Assembly (NCBI RefSeq): GCF_009688945.1
Contig: NZ_AP021874.1
Span: 1 to 64,000, forward strand
From: Desulfosarcina alkanivorans
GTDB taxonomy: Bacteria > Desulfobacterota > Desulfobacteria > Desulfobacterales > Desulfosarcinaceae
Reading direction: 5' to 3'
DNA: 64,000 bases
Shown: positions 37,148 through 46,518 of the stretch, piece after piece
Layout: each line of letters begins with the position of its first letter
Position numbering within the stretch: the stretch's first letter is position 1
Translations under genes and position numbers: made by a program
Notes under the pieces: generated by a model
What the model saw: the letters and a program-made list of their open reading frames with translations, nothing else
Told to the model about the DNA's origin: nothing
Database searches by the model: none

Positions 37148-38920
37148 TTACAGCCCATGAACAGACAGCCAATGCTCGAGTACCGCCATTTGCCATAGCT
37201 TGGAACCATTTAACGGGGTGATATGATCTTCGGGCTTTTCCAAAACATGATCCACATAGTCGGGATTAAAGAGCTTCCGTTGTCGGCTTTTCTCGGATCG
37301 TAGGGTATCGGAGACAAACGCCAGGTAGTCACCATCAATATATTTCAACGCCGGGACCGGGAAATAGCCTTTGGGGCGATCGATAACATCTGCCGGGATC
37401 ACTGATCGTGCCGCCTCTTTGAGCACATGTTTGCCTCCGTTACCCACTTTCATTATCGCCGGGATCCGTGCAGCAAACTCCACCAGCTCGTGGTCAAGAA
37501 ATGGCACGCGCGCTTCAAGGCCCCATGCCATGGTCATGTTGTCCACGCGCTTGACCGGGTCGTCGGTCAACATCACAGTGGTGTCGATACGCAGTGCACG
37601 ATCCACCGGGGATTGCGCCCCGGGCTGGTCAAAGTGGCGGTGAACGAAATCAAGGCTATGGTCATCGCCCACAAAACGTGAATCGACGGCAGCGACATAT
37701 TCCGTGTGTGGACGATCGAAAAAATGACCAACGTAGTCATAGAAACCGTCGCGACTGTCTATCAGCGGCGGATACCAGTGATAACCACCGAAAATTTCAT
37801 CAGCCCCCTGACCGCTCTGAACGACCTTGACGTGTTGCGATACGGCCTCGCTGAGCAGGTAGAAACCAATGCAGTCGTGGCTGACCATTGGCTCACTCAT
37901 GGCGCTGATACACCGCTCCAGAGATGGCAGCACTTGGTTGTCATGTGCCTCGATCTTATGGTGGTCGGTACTGTAATGGTTGGCGATGATATCCGAATAG
38001 GCGAATTCGTTTCCGTTTTCACCGTTGAGGTCTTTGAAGCCGATGGAAAAAGTGCTGACGTTCCACTGTCCGAGTTCTGCCAGAAGCCCCACGATCAAAC
38101 TGGAATCGAGTCCTCCGGAGAGGAGCACGCCGACAGGGACATCGGCGGTGAGACGCCGCTTGATCGCCGAGCGAAGATATACCAGCAACAGCTCCGCCCA
38201 GTCCTCCAATTCATACTTTACCTCATCTGCAGATGGTGTGAAATCCAGCGACCAGTAAGCTTTTTCCTTTACGCTGCCATCCGGGACCACGGTCATTGTT
38301 GTGCCTGGCTTCAGTTTTTTTATGTCCTTAAGGATCGTATGCGGTGCTGGTACCACCGAATGGAAGGTCATGTAGTGATGCAGCGCTATAGGGTCGATGT
38401 CCTGGGAAATGTCGCCATAAACCAGCATTGCCGGAAGAGAAGATGCAAAACGAAAGGCGTTGGCCGTTCGGACATAGTACAAGGGTTTGATACCCAGTCG
38501 ATCCCGAGCGATAAAGGTCTTGCCGCTGTCTCTCTGGACAATGGCAAATGCGAACATGCCGTTGAATCGCTTGACACAGCTCTCTCCCCAGGCGTGATAG
38601 GCCTTTAAGATGACTTCGGTATCTCCGTGAGAAAAAAAGCAGTAGCCTTCTTTCTCCAACTCCACACGCAGTTCTTGATAGTTATAAATAGCACCGTTGA
38701 ATACGATGGAGAGCCCCAGAGTGTTGTCCACCATGGGCTGGTGGGCGCGTTCGCTAATGTCGATGATCTTCAATCGCCGATGTCCAATGGCGTTGCCGCC
38801 ATGCACATGCAGGCCTAAAGCGTCGGGGCCGCGCTTTTTCATTATATTTGTCATCTTGATTACGGACTCAACATCTGACGGCTGACCATTGAAACTTATC
38901 TGTCCACAAATACCACACAT
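37148..38920 (-). CDS. N-acetylglutaminylglutamine amidotransferase (AsnB-like)
   Basis: A 590-residue class II glutamine amidotransferase of the asparagine synthase fold. Cys2 (MCGICG) is the glutaminase nucleophile after Met removal, and RGPDA and HRRLKIID mark this domain. The synthetase domain has the PP-loop LLSGGLDSSLIVGLL. Together with the synthetase and M42 gene this is the NAGGN set; genus-level homologues are annotated by that context. AAGGGTG precedes the ATG. It is the first gene of the operon; its promoter should lie in 38921-39050. Confidence 0.9.
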   Translation of the reverse strand: MCGICGQISFNGQPSDVESVIKMTNIMKKRGPDALGLHVHGGNAIGHRRLKIIDISERAHQPMVDNTLGLSIVFNGAIYNYQELRVELEKEGYCFFSHGDTEVILKAYHAWGESCVKRFNGMFAFAIVQRDSGKTFIARDRLGIKPLYYVRTANAFRFASSLPAMLVYGDISQDIDPIALHHYMTFHSVVPAPHTILKDIKKLKPGTTMTVVPDGSVKEKAYWSLDFTPSADEVKYELEDWAELLLVYLRSAIKRRLTADVPVGVLLSGGLDSSLIVGLLAELGQWNVSTFSIGFKDLNGENGNEFAYSDIIANHYSTDHHKIEAHDNQVLPSLERCISAMSEPMVSHDCIGFYLLSEAVSQHVKVVQSGQGADEIFGGYHWYPPLIDSRDGFYDYVGHFFDRPHTEYVAAVDSRFVGDDHSLDFVHRHFDQPGAQSPVDRALRIDTTVMLTDDPVKRVDNMTMAWGLEARVPFLDHELVEFAARIPAIMKVGNGGKHVLKEAARSVIPADVIDRPKGYFPVPALKYIDGDYLAFVSDTLRSEKSRQRKLFNPDYVDHVLEKPEDHITPLNGSKLWQMAVLEHWLSVHGL

Positions 38921-39048
38921 GTTTTACATCACCCTTCTTGATGAATTTATAATCAATTTCATTAATTATGAAATACTTATCGTGCACTATTTATAAAGGC
39001 TAACATAGCAGGGCAAAATTCAAATGGGGGGATCTATGTATACCCGTC

Positions 39049-39608
39049 TCATGCATGCTGTATTGAATTTGAATGGGACAATTCACGGGCTCTGTGCTTG
39101 TGGAAGTCAGACAGGAAAATAGTTCGAGTGGGATAGGCAAAATCAATGTCATGTTTGTCGAACTGATTAAATATTTCCAAATTTATGGTCTGCTGAATGG
39201 TCATGTATGGGGTCTAATCGGGGGGGAGAGCACATAGTAGACGATTTCGAAAATGAGCGCGAATTCTGCGTAGCCTTTGAAATGGGCGCGATCAAATCGT
39301 ACATAATGCTGATCATCAACGACTTTTCGAAGCATGTCGGCCGTTTTTTTTAAAATTTCATATTCCGTCTGATAAACGACTCCGATTGAAAAGACGACGC
39401 GTCGTTCTGTCATGCGCCAGTAATTACGGACCCGGGTAACCAGGAGATCATTGTTTGAAAAAAAAATCAGCTGTTTACCGGAAAGACTTCGAATTCGTGT
39501 AGTTTTTAAGCCTATGCATCGCGAATGCGATAAAGAAAGGAAGTTGATGTGAAAATCATCACATAAAATTGGTGTGGGGAGGTCTATTCTTGGCTTGGCC
39601 AACCTCAT
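39049..39608 (-). pseudogene. MscS-type mechanosensitive channel remnant
   Basis: Reading leftward from about 39530, the frame encodes the MscS beta and C-terminal domains (CIGLKTTRIRSLSGKQLIF, then NDLLVTRVRNYWRMTERRVV, then RFDRAHFKGYAEFALIFEIV). A run of seven C breaks the frame near 39220, and the other frame continues YMTIQQTINLEIFNQF and DIDFAYPTRTIF. That frame also has TAG where the family has Tyr, so at least two lesions exist. The membrane part is missing. The upstream end is joined to a HAD gene fragment. Confidence 0.8.
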
Positions 39609-39939
39609 CTATGGCATAATATTTTAACCAATTCGCTGTCTCGGGAAAGAAATGTGCCAACCCTTCCAGAACGCCGGCGGCATAATTGCCGTTCATTTCC
39701 ATAAAATTCCCCTTTGCCAAATAAAGCCGCTCTTGCAGTCCCATGCTTTTTAGTTTGTCGAAGGTGGCTTGATAAACATCGCGAGAAGCATTTTTTACTA
39801 AAATCACCGGCAATCCACTGGTCAGCGCGTCCAGGTCATTCCCGCTGTCACCGGCAAACACAGTACTCAACGAATCGATATTTTCCTGACTCATTAAAAA
39901 TCGTATCGCCAGAAGCTTTGGGAGAATATAGAATCTCAT
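39559..39939 (-). pseudogene. Sucrose-phosphatase-like HAD C-terminal fragment
   Basis: A 126-codon frame matching only the C-terminal half of HAD-IIB sucrose-phosphatase-like proteins: AIRFLMSQENID, TVFAGDSGNDLDAL (HAD motif IV), PVILVKNAS and NGNYAAGVLEGLAHFFPE. The N-terminal half with the nucleophile Asp is missing, so it cannot be an active phosphatase. It overlaps the MscS remnant at its end. Both are relics of osmolyte or osmotic functions. Confidence 0.75.
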
Positions 39940-40180
39940 TAGTTTGATTAACTTTACGAAAAATTTTAATTTGTATCTATGGGTTGACTACCCCATATTG
40001 ACGACTGAATGCCATTCTGGCGATATGGGTTAGGTGAAATACCCCTATATTGCATATATAAATTGGAAACCAATCACTACAACTCAAGTTCTTTTCTTTT
40101 CGCCCACACCTGGGACAGTCGTTGAAATATTTCATATAGAAGCCCTTTTAGTCTTTGCCAGTTTGGCTTCAGTAGGTAGT

Positions 40181-40582
40181 TCAGCGGTCAAAGGTGATGA
40201 ACGGTTTAGATTCGATGTAACTGTCGTCATTGAGCATCTCTTGTTTTTCGACATCGGGTGCAAAACCAAAGGCTTCCACTTCCTTACCGGCAACGCCCGG
40301 AAGAGAATGACTGACGGACGCAGGAAACGCTCCAGAAGAAGATTGCAGTCGGGTGATGATCGGTTTTTGAGGAATTCGAACGAATCTCATGATCTCTTCA
40401 ATATAAATGTTAATCACATTAGCCATTTCCCTGACCTTGCTATTCTTATTTTTGATATGGGCTTCGAATTTTGATACTGCATCGTCAGGGGTTTGCGCAT
40501 CTACAATGCTGCTAAAATAGCCATGCCGTTGATTACCGTCAGCGTCGATCTCATCAAAGGAAAAATAGCCGATGAATAACAA
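40181..40582 (-). CDS. Hypothetical protein
   Basis: A 133-residue soluble protein of unknown function. The N-terminal part (LFIGYFSFDEIDADGNQRHG) is beta-like, followed by a helix with DAQTPDDAVSKFEAHIK. It starts at a TTG with a perfect AAGGAGG 7 bases upstream, which is why this start is accepted. The 40583-40997 gap holds nothing recognisable. Confidence 0.55.
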   Translation of the reverse strand: MLFIGYFSFDEIDADGNQRHGYFSSIVDAQTPDDAVSKFEAHIKNKNSKVREMANVINIYIEEIMRFVRIPQKPIITRLQSSSGAFPASVSHSLPGVAGKEVEAFGFAPDVEKQEMLNDDSYIESKPFITFDR

Positions 40583-40997
40583 AGTACGCCTCCTTATGTT
40601 GAGGTTAATTTTAATATAGTTGAATTAGGTTAAACTCAAACACGATTCAACATCTATTGCTATTATGAATATACTGTAGTTTCTGACGGTCAAGACTGTA
40701 TTTTTCACGCCGTTCGTTCGGCAAATGGCAGTTCTGTGTAATCATTTTTTATCGTGATGCCAATTACCACAAGCGGACCCAATGGAAGCGGCTGCTCTAA
40801 ATCCGATCGATTGGTTGTAAGGTAGTGCGGATCCTGTATACACGATAGCTATCTTCAGAATAAATGATGCCCCCCATTTCATCCACCTAAGCTATAGTTC
40901 AAAATGGTCTAACAAACACAGGTATGCCCATCTGTTCGATGAATTGAGTTGGCGTTTGTCAACCAACGAATGCCCCCGATAATGAAAGGATCCTGAA

Positions 40998-41297
40998 ATG
41001 CCCACAAGAGAAAGCTTTATCGAGTCATTGAAAGAGAATGTGGCAGTCTGGAAAGCCGAGGTAGAACGCTTGCAGGTGAATGCAGACCGGATCGACAATA
41101 AAGAAATGGGTCACTACAGTGCAACCATTAAGGAAATAATTGCAAAAATACAACAGGTTGAAAACCAGTTCACAGTCGAAGGCATTTCACGATCTGACAC
41201 TTGGCAAGCGTTGAGAAAACGGTCAGAAGCAGCAGGAAGTGATATCGAGCTGCTTATCAATCAGGCTGCCCAACGTTTTCTTCCTGACATCGATTGA
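40998..41297 (+). CDS. Coiled-coil protein, tandem paralogue 1
   Basis: A 99-residue helical protein that begins MPTRESFIESLKENVAVWKA and continues as a predicted coiled coil. It is clearly related in length, start and heptad pattern to the next gene, so the two are tandem duplicates. Such small proteins are often found with PRC-barrel and stress genes, as here. Function unknown. Confidence 0.65.
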   Translation: MPTRESFIESLKENVAVWKAEVERLQVNADRIDNKEMGHYSATIKEIIAKIQQVENQFTVEGISRSDTWQALRKRSEAAGSDIELLINQAAQRFLPDID

Positions 41298-41347
41298 CAA
41301 TCGCAACACCTTTAATGGACTCAATTCCGAGGTGAAGGAGGCAGAAT

Positions 41348-41647
41348 ATGCCAAAAAGGGAAATTTTTGTAGAGAAATTCAAGGCCAAGCTTGACGGATG
41401 GAGCGCTGAATTGGACAGGCTGGAAAGCAAATCTGACGCCATCGATTTCAAGAACCGAGCCCGTTACCGGGCCACTATCCAGGAAGTCAAGGGACAGATT
41501 CAGCAGTTGGATAAAAAACTCATGGTCCTGAAAAATACAACCACGGATGCGTGGCAGGATCTAAAAAAACGTACCGAGCTTGCTTGGAATGAATTCGAAT
41601 CCGGCGGCAAAGAGGCCCTGAAAAAAGTGACCGGCAACAATTACTAA
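41348..41647 (+). CDS. Coiled-coil protein, tandem paralogue 2
   Basis: A 99-residue paralogue of the preceding gene: MPKREIFVEKFKAKLDGWSA against MPTRESFIESLKENVAVWKA, with a shared RYRATIQEVKGQIQQ-like middle and a TDAWQDLKKRTE segment against SDTWQALRKRSE. GAAGGAGG lies upstream of the ATG. It resembles small coiled-coil stress proteins. It precedes the PRC-barrel gene and may be co-transcribed with it. Confidence 0.7.
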   Translation: MPKREIFVEKFKAKLDGWSAELDRLESKSDAIDFKNRARYRATIQEVKGQIQQLDKKLMVLKNTTTDAWQDLKKRTELAWNEFESGGKEALKKVTGNNY

Positions 41648-41768
41648 ACCGTGTCATCGCGCATGAGACCGCAGTAGACGGGGTGTTTGATATCAACCTC
41701 GATCCACTGTTGATCGAAAACCACATCAGGGAAGAAACTCCAATTTGCCAAAGAAGGAGTACTTAAAA

Positions 41769-42530
41769 ATGCTGCGAAGTGTAAAAGATATTCGAGGGTA
41801 TTTGTTAAAAGCCCAGGACGGTGAAATCGGAAAATGCAGCGACTTCCTGATAGATGACAAACAGTGGGTGGTTCGCTATATTGTTGTCGACACCATGAAA
41901 TGGCTTCCAGGTCGCAAAGTGCTCATCTCACCTATATCAATCGGCGATGCGGAAGCTTTGAATCGCAGGTTGGATGTTGCTTTGACCAAAGATCAAATCA
42001 AAGAAGCACCACCACTTGACGCCGACGCACCTATTTCACGTCAGTACGAACTTGATTACAATAGATACCATGATTTGGCGAATTGCTGGGTAGGGACACC
42101 CGTGTGGGAACCCCACGTTCACCCTTTCCTGCTGCATCGGTCGAAGGCAGATAGCTATGTTTCCAAGATGGAAGCGGGCGACCCGCATCTGCGATCCGCA
42201 AAGGAGGTGATGGGCTATAATATCCAGGCCACAGATGCGCCCATTGGCCACATCGCGGATTTTATTGTCGACCAGGACACCTGGATCGTCCCCTATCTGG
42301 TCATCGACACCATCAATTGGCGGCCCACCAGCAAAAAAGTGCTGATAAAACCGGACTGGGTCGAAAAGGTGGGCTGGAGACGTAAGAAGTTGCTGCTGGA
42401 TCTGACCAGCGATCAAATCAAAAACAGTCCCACATACGATCCATCCATGCCGGTGAATCAAGAATGCGAGGTCAGGCTGTATGATTATTATGGCCGGCCC
42501 TATGATCGGAAAAAGGAGGGGGTTCAATGA
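41769..42530 (+). CDS. Two-domain PRC-barrel protein
   Basis: A ~253-residue protein with two PRC-barrel domains. Each has a G-x-I-G-x-x-x-DF[LI][VI]D pattern: DGEIGKCSDFLIDD at about 20 and DAPIGHIADFIVDQ at about 160, each followed by a W-x-V-x-Y-[LI]-V-[VI]-DT strand. PRC barrels bind RNA or proteins and occur in stress proteins. The ATG at 41769 has AAGGAG upstream. Its stop overlaps the next ATG by 4 bases, so translation is coupled to the Usp gene. Confidence 0.85.
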   Translation: MLRSVKDIRGYLLKAQDGEIGKCSDFLIDDKQWVVRYIVVDTMKWLPGRKVLISPISIGDAEALNRRLDVALTKDQIKEAPPLDADAPISRQYELDYNRYHDLANCWVGTPVWEPHVHPFLLHRSKADSYVSKMEAGDPHLRSAKEVMGYNIQATDAPIGHIADFIVDQDTWIVPYLVIDTINWRPTSKKVLIKPDWVEKVGWRRKKLLLDLTSDQIKNSPTYDPSMPVNQECEVRLYDYYGRPYDRKKEGVQ

Positions 42531-42991
42531 AGAACATCACCAGAATCCTTTGTCCTGTGGACTTTAGTGAACCATCTCATGCAGCCTTAAAATTCGCAGT
42601 CGAGCTGGCCGAGCATTTCTCGGCCAAGCCAATATTGTTCCACGCGATCACCGAAATTGATTTAACTCCGTCGCCGTCACATACCCTGACCCAACACATC
42701 ATGGATCAAATTCCGCAAATTATGCAACAGATGAAAGAAAACGCGCAACGGGCCATTCAGGAGTTAATTGACAGCTTGATTGAGGACCGGGTTCAGTCGT
42801 TGAAGCTGGTTGAAATAGGGAATCCGCCAACCAGCATTGTCAATGTCGCCAAAGATGTAAAGGCGGATCTGATCATCATGGCTACCCATGGAAGGAGCGG
42901 CGTCAAAGGCCTGTTTTTTGGCTCCGTGGCCGAAAAAGTGGTCCGTACAGCAGATTGCCCAGTATTAACCATTAAACATCAGCCCGTTTGA
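42527..42991 (+). CDS. Universal stress protein (UspA family)
   Basis: A 154-residue Usp-fold protein. It has the RILCPVDFSEPS start and the ATP-binding motif G-2x-G-9x-G-[ST] in THGRSGVKGLFFGSVAEKVV, so it is likely of the ATP-binding type. It is coupled to the PRC-barrel gene by ATGA. Confidence 0.92.
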   Translation: MKNITRILCPVDFSEPSHAALKFAVELAEHFSAKPILFHAITEIDLTPSPSHTLTQHIMDQIPQIMQQMKENAQRAIQELIDSLIEDRVQSLKLVEIGNPPTSIVNVAKDVKADLIIMATHGRSGVKGLFFGSVAEKVVRTADCPVLTIKHQPV

Positions 42992-43371
42992 CGTAGGCTG
43001 AAAGATAAAATCTATCCTTGATATAGAAAGTGGCAAAGAGCCCTTGATTGTTTGGTATTCATGGTTCCGAACTTCACTATGAGTTTCTAAATGATAGTGG
43101 CTTAAATATATCAGACCACCAGGCAGACAGCAGTTATACCGGGTGCTGTAATGGAACATGTTCGGCCGCCTGTGGGGGAACCACCAGCCGAAGATTTAGG
43201 CAATGGTCCACGATTCGTTCCTGGAGAACGCATGAGACAGGCTTGAGCCGTTGTAATGGTGGCGACAGATTCTTGAATAATACCCACTTCATTTACAGTC
43301 TGGACCCCATTGTCTTATGCTCAACCGATACCTTACCTTAAATTATCAGTTTTTTAATAACGGGAGTATCC
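42992..43371 (+). other. Intergenic region with possible small coding relic
   Basis: No full gene is supported. A frame at 43151-43243 starts MEHVRPPVGEPPAED and ends before a stop; its Pro-rich but non-random composition suggests a small peptide or the end of a lost gene. This is a weak call. Confidence 0.25.
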
Positions 43372-43764
43372 ATGCTGACCCACCGAAAAGTTCTAATTCT
43401 CGACCCGTCTCCAATTTTTCGACAGACGCTTATGGAGGTTGTCCGGAAGAGTGTCGAACACGTCGAGATTAAAGAAGCCAATACCGCTATCCAGGCCAGG
43501 GATATCCTGCGAAATAAAGCTATGGATGTTTTATTTATGGATATCGCGCTTCCCGAGAGCAACGGCATTGAACTGATTGCGTCAATCAAGGACATACTTC
43601 CGAATATCATCATCGTCGTACTCACCAGTCATGATACGGCCGAGTATAAGGAGGCTTCACTGCTGAGCGGGGCCGACTACTTTCTGTCCAAGGAGCGTTC
43701 AGGCGGATTGCGTCTGATAGACGTCATACACACAACTCTTCCTAAGCAAACAATTGCCTCCTAA
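43372..43764 (+). CDS. Single-domain response regulator
   Basis: A 130-residue CheY-like receiver. It has the phospho-acceptor Asp in LFMDIALPES (about residue 57), Thr in VVLTSHD and Lys in FLSKERSG. The usual acidic pair near the start is reduced to one Asp (ILDPSP). With no output domain, it would act through protein contact. Confidence 0.85.
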   Translation: MLTHRKVLILDPSPIFRQTLMEVVRKSVEHVEIKEANTAIQARDILRNKAMDVLFMDIALPESNGIELIASIKDILPNIIIVVLTSHDTAEYKEASLLSGADYFLSKERSGGLRLIDVIHTTLPKQTIAS

Positions 43765-43921
43765 TAATATATAATAGCAAGCATTGGCTGCAAACTTGCC
43801 ATGATATGCAATATTCGGTATGCTAATATCTTAATGGTCGTTATGGTTGTGACTAAATTTGAAATAACAGGATACTCCCACGGCCAAGTCAATATCCACA
43901 ATAGAATGGAAAGCCCGGGCA

Positions 43922-44584
43922 TTGGATAAAATATATCGAATTTTCATCGTTGAGGATCATCAACTGTTTCGGGAGGGGCTCAAGTCCATGCTTAAAAACC
44001 GAGACGATGTGGAGATCATTGGTGAGGCACAAGATGGCCTGGAGGCGGTGAGGCAGATTCGAAAATCCAAGCCGGATCTGATCTTGTTGGACCTGTCCAT
44101 GCCAAAGATGGGGGGTATTTCGGTGATGAAGGAGGTCAAAAGGGAGTTGCCGGACACACGAATTCTTGCCCTAACCATTCACGAATCCGATCAGTATGTT
44201 ATTGAAGCCTTCGATGCGGGAACAGACGGGTACTGCATCAAGGATGCCAGTCGACAGGAGTTGATGCTGGCGTTGGACAGTGTATTGCAGGGCAAGACCT
44301 ATATTAGCCCAGGTATCTCTGACCAGATCATGGAGGGCTTTTTAACCGGTCGAAAAAAAATGAAAGAGCACTCCCGCTGGGACACCATCACCCATCGAGA
44401 GCGAGAAGTACTTAAGCTGCTCGCCGAAGGTTACACCAATAAGGAAATAAGCGAATTTCTTAGCATCAGCGTAAAAACTGTGGAAAAACACCGCGCCAAC
44501 CTGATTCGCAAACTCGACTTGCACAATGTCGCCCAGCTTACCGCCTATGCCATAGAAAAGGGCCTAATGGAGCCCAAAAAATAG
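43922..44584 (+). CDS. NarL/FixJ-family response regulator
   Basis: A 220-residue regulator. The receiver domain has the acidic pair in IVEDHQLF, the phospho-Asp in LILLDLSMPKMGG and the Lys in YCIKDAS. The C-terminal LuxR helix-turn-helix is TNKEISEFLSISVKTVEKHR. It starts at TTG because the first ATG would remove the start of the receiver. It precedes a matching histidine kinase. Confidence 0.92.
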   Translation: MDKIYRIFIVEDHQLFREGLKSMLKNRDDVEIIGEAQDGLEAVRQIRKSKPDLILLDLSMPKMGGISVMKEVKRELPDTRILALTIHESDQYVIEAFDAGTDGYCIKDASRQELMLALDSVLQGKTYISPGISDQIMEGFLTGRKKMKEHSRWDTITHREREVLKLLAEGYTNKEISEFLSISVKTVEKHRANLIRKLDLHNVAQLTAYAIEKGLMEPKK

Positions 44585-44692
44585 CCGTGCTTTCGTGTTT
44601 TTACAATGCGTTAACAATTCTTTGACACGTACGATAATGCAATTTTTTCACAACAAAAACACATATAGATTGACCAACAACAGGTAAGAGCG

Positions 44693-45925
44693 ATGTGTCT
44701 GTCCGATAAAACAAAACTGAGTGATCGGCATGTTCTTAACTTCCACATTAAAGCCCCATATTTTCAGGCACTCAATAACGCACCGATTCCAGTATTCATT
44801 ATACGCGAAGATGGCCGGTTTCTTTTAATGAATCATGCATTCCAGACGGCGACCGGATATTCACCTGAAAGCATCCCCACCATCGAAGCTTGGACCGAGC
44901 ATCTTAAAGGCAATTCAGATGACAACGTCGCCAATCGTTTTGCCAATTTATTCGAACCACACAAGATTGTAGCGCCATTTCGCGTAAAAGTAAGTACCGC
45001 GGATGACAAATCGCTGGTTTGGGAGCTTTTCAACGCACCACTTGGACAGACGGTGGACGGCCACCGTATGGTCATCAGCATTGCATCAGATGTTACTACC
45101 ACTAATGTGGACCATCAGCGCTCTCTGGAAGACGTGAAGAACCGTCTGGAACAGGAAGTCACTAAACGGACCAAAGACCTGAATACGACCATACTCGCAT
45201 TAGAAAAAGAAATTGCTGAAAGAAAACGCATGAGTGATGCGTTGACACGGTCTCAGGAGCGCCTGACAGAAATGTCCAGACGTACGTTATACCTATTAGA
45301 AGCTGATCGGCGCACTGTTTCCAAGGAACTCCATGATAGTATTGGCGCCAGTTTGGCGGCAATTAAATTCAGCCTCGAAGAAAAAGAGATGAAGCGGTTT
45401 GAGGCTCATGGTTGCCTGGATGATTCTTTGGAACAGGAAATAGCTTACCTTTTGGCGACTATCAAAGAAACCAAACGTATTTCCGCCTACCTTCGCCCAA
45501 CAACCCTGGATGATTTAGGACTGATGGCTACCGTCCAATGGTATCTGCGGCAGTTCCAGCGCATGTATGGAAACATTCAAATTAATTACAAGGCGGAAAT
45601 AAGCGAAGACGATGTTCCCGAGTCAATGAAAATTATCATTTATCGTATCATTCAAGAAGGCCTAAGCAATGCTGAAAAACATAGTGAGGCTAGTTCTGTC
45701 CGGCTCCATATGAAATTTGAAGATGGTGGACACGCCATCTCATTGTTTATCGAAGACGATGGCCGAGGCTTTGATGTCGCCGAGGTGCTCTCTACCAAAG
45801 ATCCCCTCAGTGGATACGGCCTTACGGCCATGCGCGAGCGCTGTGAGGTTTTTGGTGGCTCTTTTAATATAGAATCCCGAATCGGACAAGGCACCAAGAT
45901 AAATGCCGTTCTGCCGATAAAATGA
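44693..45925 (+). CDS. PAS histidine kinase (HisKA_3 type)
   Basis: A 410-residue kinase with no membrane segment. An N-terminal PAS domain (about 20-145) is followed by a coiled coil, the phospho-His in VSKELHDSIGASLAAIK and an ATPase domain with GLSNAEKHSEAS, DDGRGFD and GYGLTAMRERCE. HisKA_3 kinases phosphorylate NarL-type regulators, so it probably pairs with the gene just upstream. It is likely a cytoplasmic sensor. Confidence 0.93.
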   Translation: MCLSDKTKLSDRHVLNFHIKAPYFQALNNAPIPVFIIREDGRFLLMNHAFQTATGYSPESIPTIEAWTEHLKGNSDDNVANRFANLFEPHKIVAPFRVKVSTADDKSLVWELFNAPLGQTVDGHRMVISIASDVTTTNVDHQRSLEDVKNRLEQEVTKRTKDLNTTILALEKEIAERKRMSDALTRSQERLTEMSRRTLYLLEADRRTVSKELHDSIGASLAAIKFSLEEKEMKRFEAHGCLDDSLEQEIAYLLATIKETKRISAYLRPTTLDDLGLMATVQWYLRQFQRMYGNIQINYKAEISEDDVPESMKIIIYRIIQEGLSNAEKHSEASSVRLHMKFEDGGHAISLFIEDDGRGFDVAEVLSTKDPLSGYGLTAMRERCEVFGGSFNIESRIGQGTKINAVLPIK

Positions 45926-46518
45926 TTTCGTTTCCAGCCGTATCCAGCGATATGTTTCACAAATTTATCATGGTTTAATAATGTTATCACCGTTGTAACA
46001 CCCTCATCTCGTCTTGGCCATGCCACCCCGATGTTACAAATTCAAATTGAAAATCGGTTAATGCCATACCATTTTGCAGATTGCGAATGCGGCAATTACC
46101 CTGTCAAATAAGATGAATATACATACATCAGCCTATAGCGGCGGTGAAATGCATGGATTAATATTAATCGCTAATGGGCCTGCACGATTGCACCTGCTAT
46201 AGTCAGCAAGCGATACCTTAGAGAAATATGAGTTTGGGTAGCAGGCACTTTCTGTTGGGTCCGTATAGAAGCAAGATTTTGCCTAACAAGAAAGGCGAAG
46301 ATTCAACTCCGAACAAAATGAACTATAAGGGCAGCGAAACATTTTTTTGCCAATCAAAAATACGCTGCCGGCATACTCGAAGGCATCGACCACTATCGCT
46401 TTATCGAAAAGGCTGAAATCAATGTGATTTGATTTAGGCGGCTGCTCAACACATAGTTGACAAATGGCTCATTTTCTGAACCAGGAAGTTGAATACCAAT
46501 TTCAGATGGGAGGCTTAT
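45926..46518 (+). other. Intergenic region with decayed sucrose-phosphatase-like end
   Basis: At 46228-46432, if the T7 run at 46342-46348 had six T, a frame would read MNYKGSETFFANQKYAAG and LEGIDHYRFIEKAEIN before a stop at 46432. The YAAGILEG segment resembles the end of the HAD fragment at 39559. The remainder shows no gene. Confidence 0.35.
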
